Source: Ciona intestinalis (taxonomy: Eukaryota > Chordata > Ascidiacea > Phlebobranchia > Cionidae). Taken from it: a stretch of DNA of 64,000 nucleotides. Of this stretch, positions 10,964-21,291 are shown one piece after another. The stretch lies in assembly GCF_000224145.3 (NCBI RefSeq), contig NC_020168.2:496001-560000 (forward strand). Reading direction: 5' to 3'. The translations under genes and the position numbers were made by a program. The notes beneath the pieces are model-generated. The model saw only the letters and a list, made by a program, of their open reading frames with translations. It did not search any database and was not told the DNA's origin. Within the stretch, counting starts at the first letter, position 1, and the number at the start of each line of letters is the position of its first letter.

Positions 10964-13900
10964 TTAAGCTTCTTCCAGCGAGCGTGTGCTGGACTTAAGC
11001 TGAACAAATTCTTTAGCAATTTCATCACCAGCACGCTGAGACAGTATTCGTAAAACTGTCCAGCCCGTCTGGTTCAGGTGAATGTTTTTACCGAGTGAGC
11101 ACCAACAGGCGCATGAACCTTGTTGAGATATGTTACGAAGCTGCATCACTGCAACTCCAATAACACGGTCGTCTCGTGCAAAGCAATAATCTTTTACACA
11201 TAAGTGAAGCTCGTAAGCGGAGATTTTTTCCACGTTACCGATCGAGTAACTGAAAGATTCATTGTACTTTGGTGACCACGCATTGCTTCGACTTTTTGTT
11301 GAATACCTTCGTCGAACGTTGCTTAGATGAGGTCCTACAAGGTTAACATCTACAAATGGCCGGAACATTCCTGTTGTGTTCCATTTTAGGTTGCTTGCGG
11401 CCACAACCTTAATTGTAAGTTTGTTTTCCCCAGTGCCTGGATGTGTGTATATGTCTACTTGGATCGAAACTTCTCCTTGTGGGCTTTCTACGCTTGGTTC
11501 ATCCTGTGTAGTTTGTGTTTCAATGAATGTTTTGATCAAAGAGTCCGTAGTTTGTGTATACAGTGACAGTGCATACTTCAATGATTGTAACTCTTCACTC
11601 TTCTCCAGGTAATTTTTACGCAACCCTTTTCCACCAGCATGAAAGTATTGCTTGATGGAGTCGAGTGAGGCGTCCAAAATGTAACATTGTCGGGGAGACA
11701 AGTTTCTGCTGACGTCTTCCCGTGCAAGGTCCCTGAATTTGGAGAACTGAGATATTTCCTTCGCTGCATTGCGTAGAAGTTGGGAACCGGTAATATCATT
11801 CAATGGCGGGAGAACAATAGAAGTTTCTAGACTCTTAACAACCAGCTTCCACAGCTCTTTCAGAACATGTTTCAGAACTGTTTTTTCACAGGTCTTGGCA
11901 AACATCTCCAAGCTTCCATTCAAAAGATCCATCAGTGGCCGCAATACGTTATCAGCCTCGTGTGCAATGTTATCACTTGATCTTTGTTGAATGCTAATAT
12001 TGGCATTGCCTTTTATCTTACACAGCAAGTTTCCCATTGCTTTAATGCTGTTGTCAATCCTCTGTGTAAAACTTTGGCCAAATATTTCACTGAGTTCTCC
12101 AAGGCGAACGTTGAGTTTAACTTGCAAACTTTTTAAAATGTCGCTTGTGACAGAATCAAGTTGTTCACCTCCCATGTTTCTAAACAGATTTTCCAGCAAC
12201 ACCCTCAGCTGCTGTATGTTGTTCATAAGCACACATGCAGTGTCCTCTTTTGCACAAAGTTTTGGGAAATCTTTTGACACCATTTCAGCGTATGTGTCAA
12301 GTACCTTCTCAATGGTTTTCGCAAATTTAGTCATGAATTGATTTACGACCTGGGGATCAGGACACTCCAGTTTCTTTATAATATCGTAACTCTGGTTAAG
12401 TTGAGTGAAGATGTCAACAACAGAACACGAGAACAATGCATGTTCAGAACTTTGCTGGAAGCTGTCACGTCGATCACGTTCATATGCTCCACTGAGAAAA
12501 TCCATCGACAATTTCTCATTCACATCAAGCCAGTCCATGGTAAAAGGTTCAAACCATTGTGAATACTCCGGCACGGCATCTTGGAACATATCAAGTGGGG
12601 CCACATACTCCTTATACAGCCATTTAACTTTGAACTGCAGATTCATGTAATCAGTGGTTTTACACAGCCTGTGTTGAGCATGCTCTAGCAACCCCTTCTC
12701 CAGATCTTCTGAAAACATTTTCCACATTTCACCTGCACACACTTGCCCCACATTGAACTCACTGGGAAATTGGTTAAGATAGTTGGTATAGATGTTTTTA
12801 TCTTCCTCAATGACTGACACCATCAACGTAATAAGCTGAGTCCAAAAATCTAGGTCATCAATCCGAGGTCCTCCTTCCTCTGGACCCTCCTCAGTTTTAT
12901 CAGTCTGAGAAATCTCTGAACAATTGCTGAAGACATAACCATATGTTGAGCGAATACATGCTTTGCAGCAATCTTTTACCACTTGGCCTGCACGTGGCGG
13001 ACTCTGTAGTTCTTGTACTTTCATCCGGAAAAAGGTGATGCTAGTTAACAGATCGACAGTGGATTTGAGGTCAATGAGTTTTTCTGGCTTAGAAGCAGGG
13101 AAATGCTTTCTATACATTGATAGATCAATACGTAGAGAGTTGTGCAGCTGGTCAAGGAGCTTCACAAACCTCTCTGTGCCAAAGTTGGATGCAGCGAACC
13201 TGTTGCTTGCTGATATATGAGTGGTTGGTGAGGTGTGCGCATAGTAAGCGTTAATATTTGCCAGCAATGCACTCATGACAGCTGGGGCGCCGGAACTTTT
13301 GTACTTAGATGACAGGCATGAAAAATGAGTCATGGCCTGATATATTGATTCCACACCATACCGCATGGCAAACTCATCCACAATTTCCTGCTGCTGTCCA
13401 TCAAAATAAACTTTCCACGATTCCTCTCCGTCCATTTTAGGAATCTTAACCATGTCATTATTCTGTTTGCAAGTATAATGGAAAAGGTTCTCATGTAGAC
13501 AAGTGTACTGCAGGTGGTAAGGCGCTACTTTCTCTTCCCCCTTGATTTCCATATTTATGTGCAGACGAATTGCTCCAGACACAGCTGACTTGTCTGTTCT
13601 TTTTTCAAGATTATACCAAACATCCATCTCACCAGATAAAGTTCTCACCTCGATAATAGTTTGACCAAGGAAATCATCAGATTCTCTCTTAAACTGTTGC
13701 TTCAGGACTGACTTAATGTCGTCATCTTCGTCCCAAACCCGAACTTTAATGCGGTCCGTTGAATTATGACACTCAAAGTGAAAGTTTTCATTCCACAGGG
13801 GGTTAAGGTCTCCATAGATTGTTTTGGTTCTTTTCCTTGTCTTCCCAACCTGTACAGTGACATAAGGATCACTGGAGCCAGTTTTATCTTTTGCCTGTAA

Positions 13901-15520
13901 GCCCTGTGCACTGATTACAGTAATACTGAGCTTTGCTGACCATTTTGAGGTTCCATCCAACACACATTGCTTGGCCGACTCCATTAAAATATGATGGGAG
14001 TCGTAGTTCACATCAAATACAGACTTCATTAACTGGAAGAGTTGGGGACAACTATTCTCTCTCACTTTCATTCGATCTTTCATTGATGTGATTATGTGTT
14101 GAGTTTTATCTTCAGCACCGTGTTTGGAGCTCTTTTCTGCTGCACGATGAAGACAATCAGCATTCAGCAGATCTCTACATTTCTCATGGCACTTAACCCC
14201 ACACTCAGAGCACCTTAACCCTTGTCTTGCAATCCCCCACAATAAACCTTCACACTCATAGCAATATGTGGGTGTGGAAGCAGACCAGATAGCAAATTTA
14301 TGAGGTGTGGTACAAGAAATAGGGTATATCAATGCCTGTAAAGTCTTCTTGTAAACATGAAGTTTTAAATCTTCATCATTCAAAGATGCCCGTGACGTTA
14401 CAAGAGCAGAAGTTATTCCAGTTTGTCTTTTTATCATTGCAATAGATAGATCACTGACCAAAGGTATTGATTTTTTCCTTGGTCGAATATCAGGCATGCT
14501 GTCAATGCTTGTATAAAAACTGCTGTTAGCTCCAATGTTCCACAACGATGCTTTCCTCGAACAGTGGAGTTCACCGAGCTGATCTTCACGTTCTCCATTT
14601 AAACCTATTCTTACACGATTAAATGCATGAATCCATTTAAACTTGGCAGAAGAAAATGACATATCACCAGCAGAATTGGCTAGATCATCAGGTATTTTGG
14701 GTGGGCTGTCTTCATAACTTTCATGTTTCAGCACCAAACCTACATCCTCTTGTCCGACTTGTCGGTCGGCTTCAGCATCTTCCTCACTTCCGTACCTCTG
14801 GCATCGGGAGTCAAAAGATTCAGTATCCGATCCATATTCACGAGAATAACTATCCGCTTCATCCGTTGTCAAACTTCCAGCTTTTGGTTTCTTTAAAGCT
14901 CTTGCTTCTCTATGTTGTGAAGATGAGGCGTTGGCGTGCTGCACTGTTTGGTACGAACCTACAACACTCACATCACTCCTGTAATCACTGTCGATTGAAA
15001 TTGAACTTGTTGCATTGCTCTTATTCAATGTGCTGGAGAACGGATCCACCATCCAGGTGTCATCTTGATATTCATTGAACTCGTCAAGTTTTTGCTGCAG
15101 CATGACCACCTCGTTTTCAGAAAGTTCACACGGAAGTTCAAAACGTACGTCACATAAGACCTTGTGGTTAGTAGCATTCTTTACATCTGGCACAACTCCC
15201 TTGTCAGAATTCACATTGGTATAAAGTTGATACCACGCACCATCTCCTTCCTCATTACAGTGTGGTACGTGTGAAAGTGGTAACCAGGCTGTGCCCAGCA
15301 AAGTGTCCCAAAGAACTCCTTTGTTCCAGATCTCAATAGAAAGTCCCAGATCTACCCTGCTGATTTCGAACATGTAATCCTGCTCCCAAAGTGGATCACA
15401 TCCTTTCACACATATTGTTGTGCTCTTAACGTTTTGTACTTTCAATGAGACATACGTGTTGAATTTGTCAGGGGCCCCATCAAGTTTCCCTTGTTTGACT
15501 TTAACACAAAGTAGAGACAT
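10964..15520 (-). CDS. UNC13: Munc13/UNC13 synaptic priming protein, intronless
   Basis: Munc13 proteins prime synaptic vesicles by opening syntaxin and templating SNARE assembly. A single uninterrupted frame encodes 1518 residues with the whole Munc13-1-type plan. It has a C2A domain (about 1-125), and a likely calmodulin-binding helix [16 protein letters not shown] (about 292-307) matching the mammalian AKANWLRAFNKVR site. The C1 domain (407-456) has all zinc ligands: His407, Cys420, Cys423, Cys437, Cys440, His445, Cys448 and Cys456. C2B (about 528-660) carries acidic calcium loops ([17 protein letters not shown]). The MUN domain follows (about 700-1320), then C2C near 1370-1490, ending in [17 protein letters not shown] like Munc13-1. 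Animal UNC13 genes normally have many introns, and here there is none across 4.5 kb. The frame is intact and the key residues are kept, so it looks functional; a retroposed origin is inferred. Confidence 0.96.
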   Translation of the reverse strand: MSLLCVKVKQGKLDGAPDKFNTYVSLKVQNVKSTTICVKGCDPLWEQDYMFEISRVDLGLSIEIWNKGVLWDTLLGTAWLPLSHVPHCNEEGDGAWYQLYTNVNSDKGVVPDVKNATNHKVLCDVRFELPCELSENEVVMLQQKLDEFNEYQDDTWMVDPFSSTLNKSNATSSISIDSDYRSDVSVVGSYQTVQHANASSSQHREARALKKPKAGSLTTDEADSYSREYGSDTESFDSRCQRYGSEEDAEADRQVGQEDVGLVLKHESYEDSPPKIPDDLANSAGDMSFSSAKFKWIHAFNRVRIGLNGEREDQLGELHCSRKASLWNIGANSSFYTSIDSMPDIRPRKKSIPLVSDLSIAMIKRQTGITSALVTSRASLNDEDLKLHVYKKTLQALIYPISCTTPHKFAIWSASTPTYCYECEGLLWGIARQGLRCSECGVKCHEKCRDLLNADCLHRAAEKSSKHGAEDKTQHIITSMKDRMKVRENSCPQLFQLMKSVFDVNYDSHHILMESAKQCVLDGTSKWSAKLSITVISAQGLQAKDKTGSSDPYVTVQVGKTRKRTKTIYGDLNPLWNENFHFECHNSTDRIKVRVWDEDDDIKSVLKQQFKRESDDFLGQTIIEVRTLSGEMDVWYNLEKRTDKSAVSGAIRLHINMEIKGEEKVAPYHLQYTCLHENLFHYTCKQNNDMVKIPKMDGEESWKVYFDGQQQEIVDEFAMRYGVESIYQAMTHFSCLSSKYKSSGAPAVMSALLANINAYYAHTSPTTHISASNRFAASNFGTERFVKLLDQLHNSLRIDLSMYRKHFPASKPEKLIDLKSTVDLLTSITFFRMKVQELQSPPRAGQVVKDCCKACIRSTYGYVFSNCSEISQTDKTEEGPEEGGPRIDDLDFWTQLITLMVSVIEEDKNIYTNYLNQFPSEFNVGQVCAGEMWKMFSEDLEKGLLEHAQHRLCKTTDYMNLQFKVKWLYKEYVAPLDMFQDAVPEYSQWFEPFTMDWLDVNEKLSMDFLSGAYERDRRDSFQQSSEHALFSCSVVDIFTQLNQSYDIIKKLECPDPQVVNQFMTKFAKTIEKVLDTYAEMVSKDFPKLCAKEDTACVLMNNIQQLRVLLENLFRNMGGEQLDSVTSDILKSLQVKLNVRLGELSEIFGQSFTQRIDNSIKAMGNLLCKIKGNANISIQQRSSDNIAHEADNVLRPLMDLLNGSLEMFAKTCEKTVLKHVLKELWKLVVKSLETSIVLPPLNDITGSQLLRNAAKEISQFSKFRDLAREDVSRNLSPRQCYILDASLDSIKQYFHAGGKGLRKNYLEKSEELQSLKYALSLYTQTTDSLIKTFIETQTTQDEPSVESPQGEVSIQVDIYTHPGTGENKLTIKVVAASNLKWNTTGMFRPFVDVNLVGPHLSNVRRRYSTKSRSNAWSPKYNESFSYSIGNVEKISAYELHLCVKDYCFARDDRVIGVAVMQLRNISQQGSCACWCSLGKNIHLNQTGWTVLRILSQRAGDEIAKEFVQLKSSTRSLEEA

Positions 15521-16920
15521 CTTAATTCATTTTGGTATCAGATAAATAATTAAAAATTCTTAAAACCAAGTCATCTGAAATAAAGTAACTTGTGTGAATT
15601 ACTTTATCCTAAAATTGTAAGCATTGGTTTACGGTTAACAGAAAAAAATTCTTTTGAAATAGTACTGGCTTAGGCTAAGTAAGATTGCAAAATATTAAGT
15701 TTATGATTCATCTTTGTTTTTGTGTAATAACAACAACAAACAGAAACACATGGCGGGTATAACATTATGTCCTTACAGTTCATAAGAAATAAGCAATATA
15801 AACATAAAACATTATAAATAAATACGGTACATACACATAGTGTAAAATTTTTCGTGATAGTATAAACTAGTCAAACAGTTATTGTTTAGGGTTTATTGGA
15901 TAGCTAATAACGTTAAACATATAGGAGTAGCCGAGAATGATTTATTACTGGCATCTTTACATCTATTTATTTAACTCTGCAATGTACCTTATATGAATAC
16001 CTGCTGCAACTACCTGAACATCACTGAATGAAGGTTTGTAGGTTTCTGAGTATTTATACAATATATTATACAACACACAAAATACGAGAACTCCCTTTGG
16101 CATCGCTTAGCGGACGACATAAAAAGATTACTAGCAATGACCAGCGAAATTTATTTGTCCCCAGAATAAAATTTCAAAAAAACAGCATAAAAACTAACCT
16201 TACACTGTATTTCCTAAGCTAAGGCAAAGGAGTGTGGATATTAGAGCTATAATATGCTCAGTTACAAAGTTTTGGGGTGTATTTATTGTTTTTCGTTAAC
16301 CTCTACTATTACATGCAGTTTGTTGGTTTGTTGATCAAGCTGGCAAAAAAAAAAACAGAAAAAGGAACCAAGAGTTCGAGAGATGTTATGAGAAAAAGTT
16401 ATGTAGCGTGGGTACTAGAGAGGAAGTTATGGTATTATGCGTTGCGATAGCAAAATATCGTAAAATAACCAAAATAGAGAAATATATCAGTTGTAAAAAT
16501 TAGACACAGTATAAATATGACATATAACTAAATAGTGGTCAAGATAAGCAGTCAACTTAGGCTCTTTTATTTGATAATTTGGTTTGTTTACGGCCTAGTT
16601 TTCCCGCGAAAAATATCGGGTTTCCAAAACGTTTGGCATACGTTTTGTGCAAGAAGTGGATTCAATGAAAGCGCAAGGAGCAACCAGCACATTTTTAAAG
16701 AGACCCTATTTAAATGGCAATTTTGCTATTAAAGTTACTACGGCATAAATATAGAAATGAAAGTAATGATGAACTATCACGTTTATACAACTATAAATCA
16801 TGAAATATGATACGAAATACAATGACGAAAATAAGCCTTTATAACAACCAATGTACTTTGGGCTTTCAATGTTTTTACTTTTTCCTTTATAGAGAAAGAG
16901 ATTATCAGTAGGTTTATAAC
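15521..16920. promoter_or_regulatory. Shared 1.4 kb upstream region of UNC13 and p53
   Basis: UNC13 (minus) and the p53 gene (plus) start at opposite ends of this stretch, so it must hold the control sequences of both. A polypyrimidine tract followed by AG (tttactttttcctttatag, ending at 16892) lies 28 bases before the p53 ATG and looks like a 3' splice site. No p53-type palindrome or TATA box stands out. An A-tract lies at about 16347-16358. Confidence 0.5.
16874..16892 (+). promoter_or_regulatory. 3' splice site just upstream of the p53 ATG
   Basis: A pyrimidine-rich run ends in ATAG at 16892, 28 bases before the start codon. The coding region has no intron, so this acceptor would serve either a 5'-UTR intron or spliced-leader trans-splicing, which is common in Ciona. 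Confidence 0.5.
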
Positions 16921-18180
16921 ATGGCAGTTGCTGATACATCGGAACTAAACTTTCCTGATTCTCAAGAGTCATTTTCTGATTTTTGGATGAACACCTTATC
17001 TGAGAACAATGAATTACCGTCTTGGCAAACAGATTTAAATCAAGAATATGATCAATGTAAAGAAACTGTTGACGTACTTCAGTTGGACACTACCAAAGCA
17101 AATGATATTGAATTTCCAGTATCAGAGTTTCTAACATCCTCCCAGGCGTCCCAGCAATCCATTGGTGATTTATTTGCACAAAGCTTACCAAGTACTCAAT
17201 GTGGTGGCAACTCTCAGGTGACAACAGTTTCTAAACATGAATATCCCGATTCTGGTTATGTAATGACCTTGCCAAACAACTCTGTGCTGGCAGAACTCCA
17301 AACTTCTAGTCTTCAAACCGAAGTTTCCCTTCTGCCCAACAACGAATATCCTGGCATTTATAACTTTGAAATAAACTTTGGCGAAAAGACTGAATCAGCA
17401 CCAAAAAGTGCACCCTTTACTTATTCTTATAGTTTGCAAAAGTTGTTTGTCAAAATGAATGAAAATTGCCCAATCAAGTTCCGCTGCTCACCCCAGCCCC
17501 CAAGTGGTTGTGTCATTCGGGCAATACCTGTTTTTGAAAAACCAAACAATGTTACTGAGATTGTCACCCGTTGCTTTAACCATCGCAACGAATGTCGCAC
17601 AGAGAGCAGTGACAGTAATACCCCAAACTCCCACCTTATTCGGGTAGAATCAAAAAGCAATAATATTCAGTACTGTTTAACACATGAAGGAAGAGAATGT
17701 GTGGTTGTTCCTTATGAGCCCCCACACTCAGGCTCAGAATACATGGCTCTGCTGTACAGGTTCATGTGCTTATCAAGCTGTAGGACTGAGACTGGTATAA
17801 ACAGAAGACCACTTTTAACAATATTTAATCTCGAGAGTGAAACCGGTGAACTTCTTGGAAAGCGAGTTGTTAGCACAAGAATCTGTGCATGCCCTGGAAG
17901 GGACAGAACACAAGAAGAAGAGAAAAAAAACGTAACCTCCCAAAACAAAAGTCGAAAGCGTCTATGCAAATCTGCCACCAATTCCAAATCAATTCCAGTT
18001 GTTCAAAAGAATGAAGAAAACAAGGTTGATAATGATGATGATGGCGACGTGGTATACACATTAAACATACGTGGAAAGCGGAAATTTGAAAAAGTAAAAG
18101 AATACAAAGAAGCACTGGATTTATTGGACTATGTTCAACCAGATGTAAAGAAAGCGTGTTGCCAAAGAAATCAAATTTGA
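16921..18180 (+). CDS. p53/p73: p53/p63/p73-family transcription factor, intronless
   Basis: A sequence-specific DNA-binding factor of the p53 family; 419 residues in one exon. The N-terminus has an MDM2-box-like FSDFWMNTL (18-26) matching the p53 activation motif, though the last leucine is spaced one residue further than in human p53. The DNA-binding core (about 148-335) keeps the zinc ligands Cys218, His221, Cys283 and Cys287. It also keeps the arginines equivalent to human R175 (217), R248 (295), R273 (320) and R282, plus VVVPYEPP and ICACPGRDR. A basic linker follows, then a tetramerisation segment (about 377-408, YTLNIRGKRKFEKVKEYKEA). No SAM domain follows, unlike the long p63/p73 forms. 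AATAAA is at about 18182. Ciona is known to have two p53-family genes; which one this is needs comparison. Confidence 0.96.
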   Translation: MAVADTSELNFPDSQESFSDFWMNTLSENNELPSWQTDLNQEYDQCKETVDVLQLDTTKANDIEFPVSEFLTSSQASQQSIGDLFAQSLPSTQCGGNSQVTTVSKHEYPDSGYVMTLPNNSVLAELQTSSLQTEVSLLPNNEYPGIYNFEINFGEKTESAPKSAPFTYSYSLQKLFVKMNENCPIKFRCSPQPPSGCVIRAIPVFEKPNNVTEIVTRCFNHRNECRTESSDSNTPNSHLIRVESKSNNIQYCLTHEGRECVVVPYEPPHSGSEYMALLYRFMCLSSCRTETGINRRPLLTIFNLESETGELLGKRVVSTRICACPGRDRTQEEEKKNVTSQNKSRKRLCKSATNSKSIPVVQKNEENKVDNDDDGDVVYTLNIRGKRKFEKVKEYKEALDLLDYVQPDVKKACCQRNQI

Positions 18181-19237
18181 TAATAAACCAAATATAATAC
18201 TAAGTTGTTACTTCATACTTTAGAAGCATTTGAAATTGTTTTGGGGTTTTTACATAAATAGTTGTTAACTAAGCAATATGCATCTCACACCGATAATACT
18301 TCCACTAACTCAATGCGTTCTCTCAAATCATGACTTTTTATTTGTTGAGCTTTAATGTAACGCTGTTTTTTTACAACCATTTTAGAACTAATAACAAAAA
18401 GCATTCTCTTAATTTATAATTCATTCAAAATTATGTTAAAATTTAACTTTATGTGTTTGTGTAACAACATATTTGTCACAAATTGTCAGCATCTGTTGTT
18501 AAAAAAATTCACATGTTTGTTTTCATTTTTTGTTAATGTACTGCCATTATTTTTAATAGTTTACCATATTTCACAGTGAGAAATATTCAATATATTGGTA
18601 CTAAGCGAAGGACCAATCGTATTTTAACTAAATAGTTCAGTATTTATCAAAATAGTAGATTGTAATTGGTTCTTTTAGATGCAAATCTAGGAATAATACA
18701 AACAGTGCCTTTGTATTACTGTATAAAATAATTGTGCCTTGCGTCGTGCTTTATCTCTCTATCTGTACATTGTTAATGCTTATCAATTAATATTGTTTTA
18801 TTTGGTTTGGTGATCAACAATCTTTGTTAACCTTTTTTTTAAGTTTTATAATTTCGTTAATAAAAAAGCTGCAATTGGATTAGAATGCTATTTGATATCA
18901 AGTTAGTGCAGATAGCTGACATTTTTATACTTGTTAGATACAATATGTTTTTAAAAAGAACATTATTGTTAAATTCTAGGGTTGAAAAATTGAAATAATG
19001 TTTCTGATAGTTGGGGTAAATCCGATGAACTGTCGTAACAAGTCATAAAGCGAACTCTAACGAGTCATAATCTGGCGCGATGCGCGTGGAAAAGAACATT
19101 CGTGGTATAACGACTGTTGTTACCTCGCGACGATATTTTATTTATTTCCTGTTTCACCAATGAGCTCAGATTAACATCGCTGTCGCTCATTACCAGTTCA
19201 CTACTACACACATGAGTTAGCATACGCCTACAGTTTA
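18181..19237. other. p53 3' region, no gene seen
   Basis: AT-rich, with several possible poly(A) signals (near 18182 and 18858). A minus-strand open stretch at about 19065-19262 is followed by a GT, but I found no partner exon and no family resemblance. Confidence 0.45.
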
Positions 19238-19463
19238 GGCAGGTTAAACTGCCACTCTGCAAAATATGTGAATGAGTAAAATATTAGAAATTTTAGGTTA
19301 TTCACGATAATCAAAATATGCATGCCATTTTAAGTTTGTTTGCGACTGTTGGCAGGTTAAACTGCAACTCTGCAAAATATGTGAATGAGTAAAATATTAG
19401 AAAGTTTAGGTTATTCACGATAATCAAAATATGCATGCCATTTTAAGTTTGTTTGCGACTGTT
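19238..19463 (+). repeat. 113-base tandem duplication
   Basis: Unit 1 (19238-19350) and unit 2 (19351-19463) differ at only about two positions. Each runs from GGCAGGTTAAACTGC to GTTTGCGACTGTT. The near identity suggests a recent duplication. No gene is contained in it. Confidence 0.93.
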
Positions 19464-20167
19464 TTTAAGAAACATAGTCGTGTTACGCAAAGTCCGTACT
19501 CCGTACTCCGTACTCGGTACTCCGTAATCTGGTATTGCGCGCCAGCGGTCTCGCAAGAAACTCTTTCTGGTTTCAGCAGATAATTTTCATATGGGGTATT
19601 TTTCGACTTTAGAAAAGTCTATAAGAATAAAAAGTATTCGTTGGATTTTGCCTACATTTTGTTTTATTCTGTTAACAGCTAGAATACACATGTTCAACTT
19701 CGAGTAGAAACAGACAAGAAAAAATAATATTCCCAAAAAAACTATATTTTTTACGATATCTCTGTGTTCAATTAAGGGGAACGCTTGATTGAATAAAGCA
19801 AGAAAAAGGTCACGTCGGCGACTTTACTTTGGGAAGACTTGCTTGAACGTTTCAAAACAGTTTGTTTAATCTGTTGAAAGGTTTTACTAAGGAACAAATG
19901 TAAGTAAAAACTGGCATGCATCTTTTTATTTATTATAACAAAACACTTGGCGTAATTTTAATAATATGTAACACAATGTTTCCATGTATAACAATAACAT
20001 TTTGGCATTTAATTGCTTCTTGGGTGTTATGAAGACTCAATTTGCTGTTATTCCTATCTTTTGTTAACTTACTATGACCTTTTTAAACAAAGGGATAAAT
20101 TATATTAGTTGTTTATGTAAAGATTTGTTCGAGCTTGTTGAATTTTAACCTAACTTTCGTTTACCAG
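19464..20167. promoter_or_regulatory. COX7C upstream region with 5'-UTR intron
   Basis: A good donor (AAT|GTAAGT at 19900) and a good acceptor (tttcgtttaccag, ending at 20167) frame an intron of about 268 bases that ends exactly at the COX7C ATG. The 5'-UTR exon therefore probably ends at 19899. No TATA box was recognised. Confidence 0.6.
19489..19528 (+). repeat. CCGTACT microsatellite
   Basis: A 7-base unit CCGTACT repeats about four times with small changes (agtccgtactccgtactc...). Confidence 0.8.
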
Positions 20168-20392
20168 ATGATTGGCCGACTTTCCACAGTAGTTGTAAGA
20201 CGAGGTTTTTCTCAATCAGCCGTCAGAGCTGGGGGCCATGGACCACCCACAGCACAAGACATGCTACCTTTCAATCCGTTCCAAAACAAATGGAAATTGA
20301 TGGTAAAGATGGGATTTTTTATCGGAAGTGGATTCTTTTTGCCATTCTACACCGTGTACAGCAATTTGAAGAACCAAGCCGAGTCTACTTAA
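20168..20392 (+). CDS. COX7C: Cytochrome c oxidase subunit 7C
   Basis: A small nuclear-encoded subunit of respiratory complex IV, placed in the inner mitochondrial membrane. The protein has 74 residues. An arginine-rich presequence (MIGRLSTVVVRRGFSQSAVRAGG) is followed by a mature part with LPFNPFQNKWKLMVKMGFF and one membrane helix (about 46-65). Human COX7C has [28 protein letters not shown] in the same place. The ATG lies directly after a strong 3' splice site (ccag|ATG), so the frame's upstream extension is intron sequence. AATAAA is at 20463, about 70 bases past the stop. Confidence 0.95.
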   Translation: MIGRLSTVVVRRGFSQSAVRAGGHGPPTAQDMLPFNPFQNKWKLMVKMGFFIGSGFFLPFYTVYSNLKNQAEST

Positions 20393-21291
20393 CTTTTAAT
20401 GTGCTATGTATCAATTTTGAATGTTTTCAAGAAATCTAAATTTTGTTCCACAGTTCTGTTTGAATAAAAATGGTTTAATTAAAAATGAATTATGTGAATA
20501 GCAATAGAAGAAAGATTCCGGGTGTTGGGGCCAAACATATTTTCTGCACAATAAAAATGTTCCTACAAAAATATTTTATTTGCAAAGGTACAAATTACTA
20601 AAATGGTATGGGAATATAAATTGTTATGATGCTAGTAGCAATTTTGACAGTCTGTACCTAACACAAGCTATATATCTTCATTTGCCAGAATTGTAGTAGT
20701 GAAGTAGCTCCGGGTAATACTCATATTGAATTTACAGTCTGTGATAAGACGTCCCACTTACAGTATATTTGTTTGGAGCATTTTAAAAATTAACATGCAA
20801 AATGTGTACAATCCCTGGTAAAGTAAGAAAATTCTATTTTTATCATGATTTGATCTGTTTCATTGATTGACCTGTGTGGGAAAAATCATTCCAAACATAA
20901 CCAAAAGTTTGTAAAAAATCAGGCACCTTCTCTCGCAGAACAGAAATTTACCCCGTCCTGCTTACTACGCTGACTTAAACTATTCAATGAAAACCTCCTG
21001 AATAAACTAAACTGCGATAAAAAAACATACAAAAATCTTTGTTTAAACAAAATAGCATTTACAATTTGCACATGTCTGTAAAAAAGATGAACAGTCTACA
21101 AGAATATATATGTATAATATGAAATAAAGTACAGTGATACTAGATCATAAACCAAACTGTTCTGTTAATACAGTTCGCTTAAAAATTACACCAAGAACAT
21201 AAGCACAGCACCAATGCACAACTGTTACAGAACTGCAGTGATTATATAAAACCAGTGATAAGCTATAAATATAAAATCGCATGAAAACTCT
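20393..21291. other. Convergent 3' regions of COX7C and CFAP418
   Basis: AT-rich sequence between two genes that end towards each other. It holds the COX7C poly(A) signal and no recognised gene or repeat. Confidence 0.5.

Noticed and set aside
19065-19262. A minus-strand open frame (MSDSDVNLSSLVKQEINKI) followed by a possible donor
   Set aside because: It looks like it could be a first exon, but I found no second exon before the p53 gene, and part of it lies in the tandem duplication. Not enough to call.
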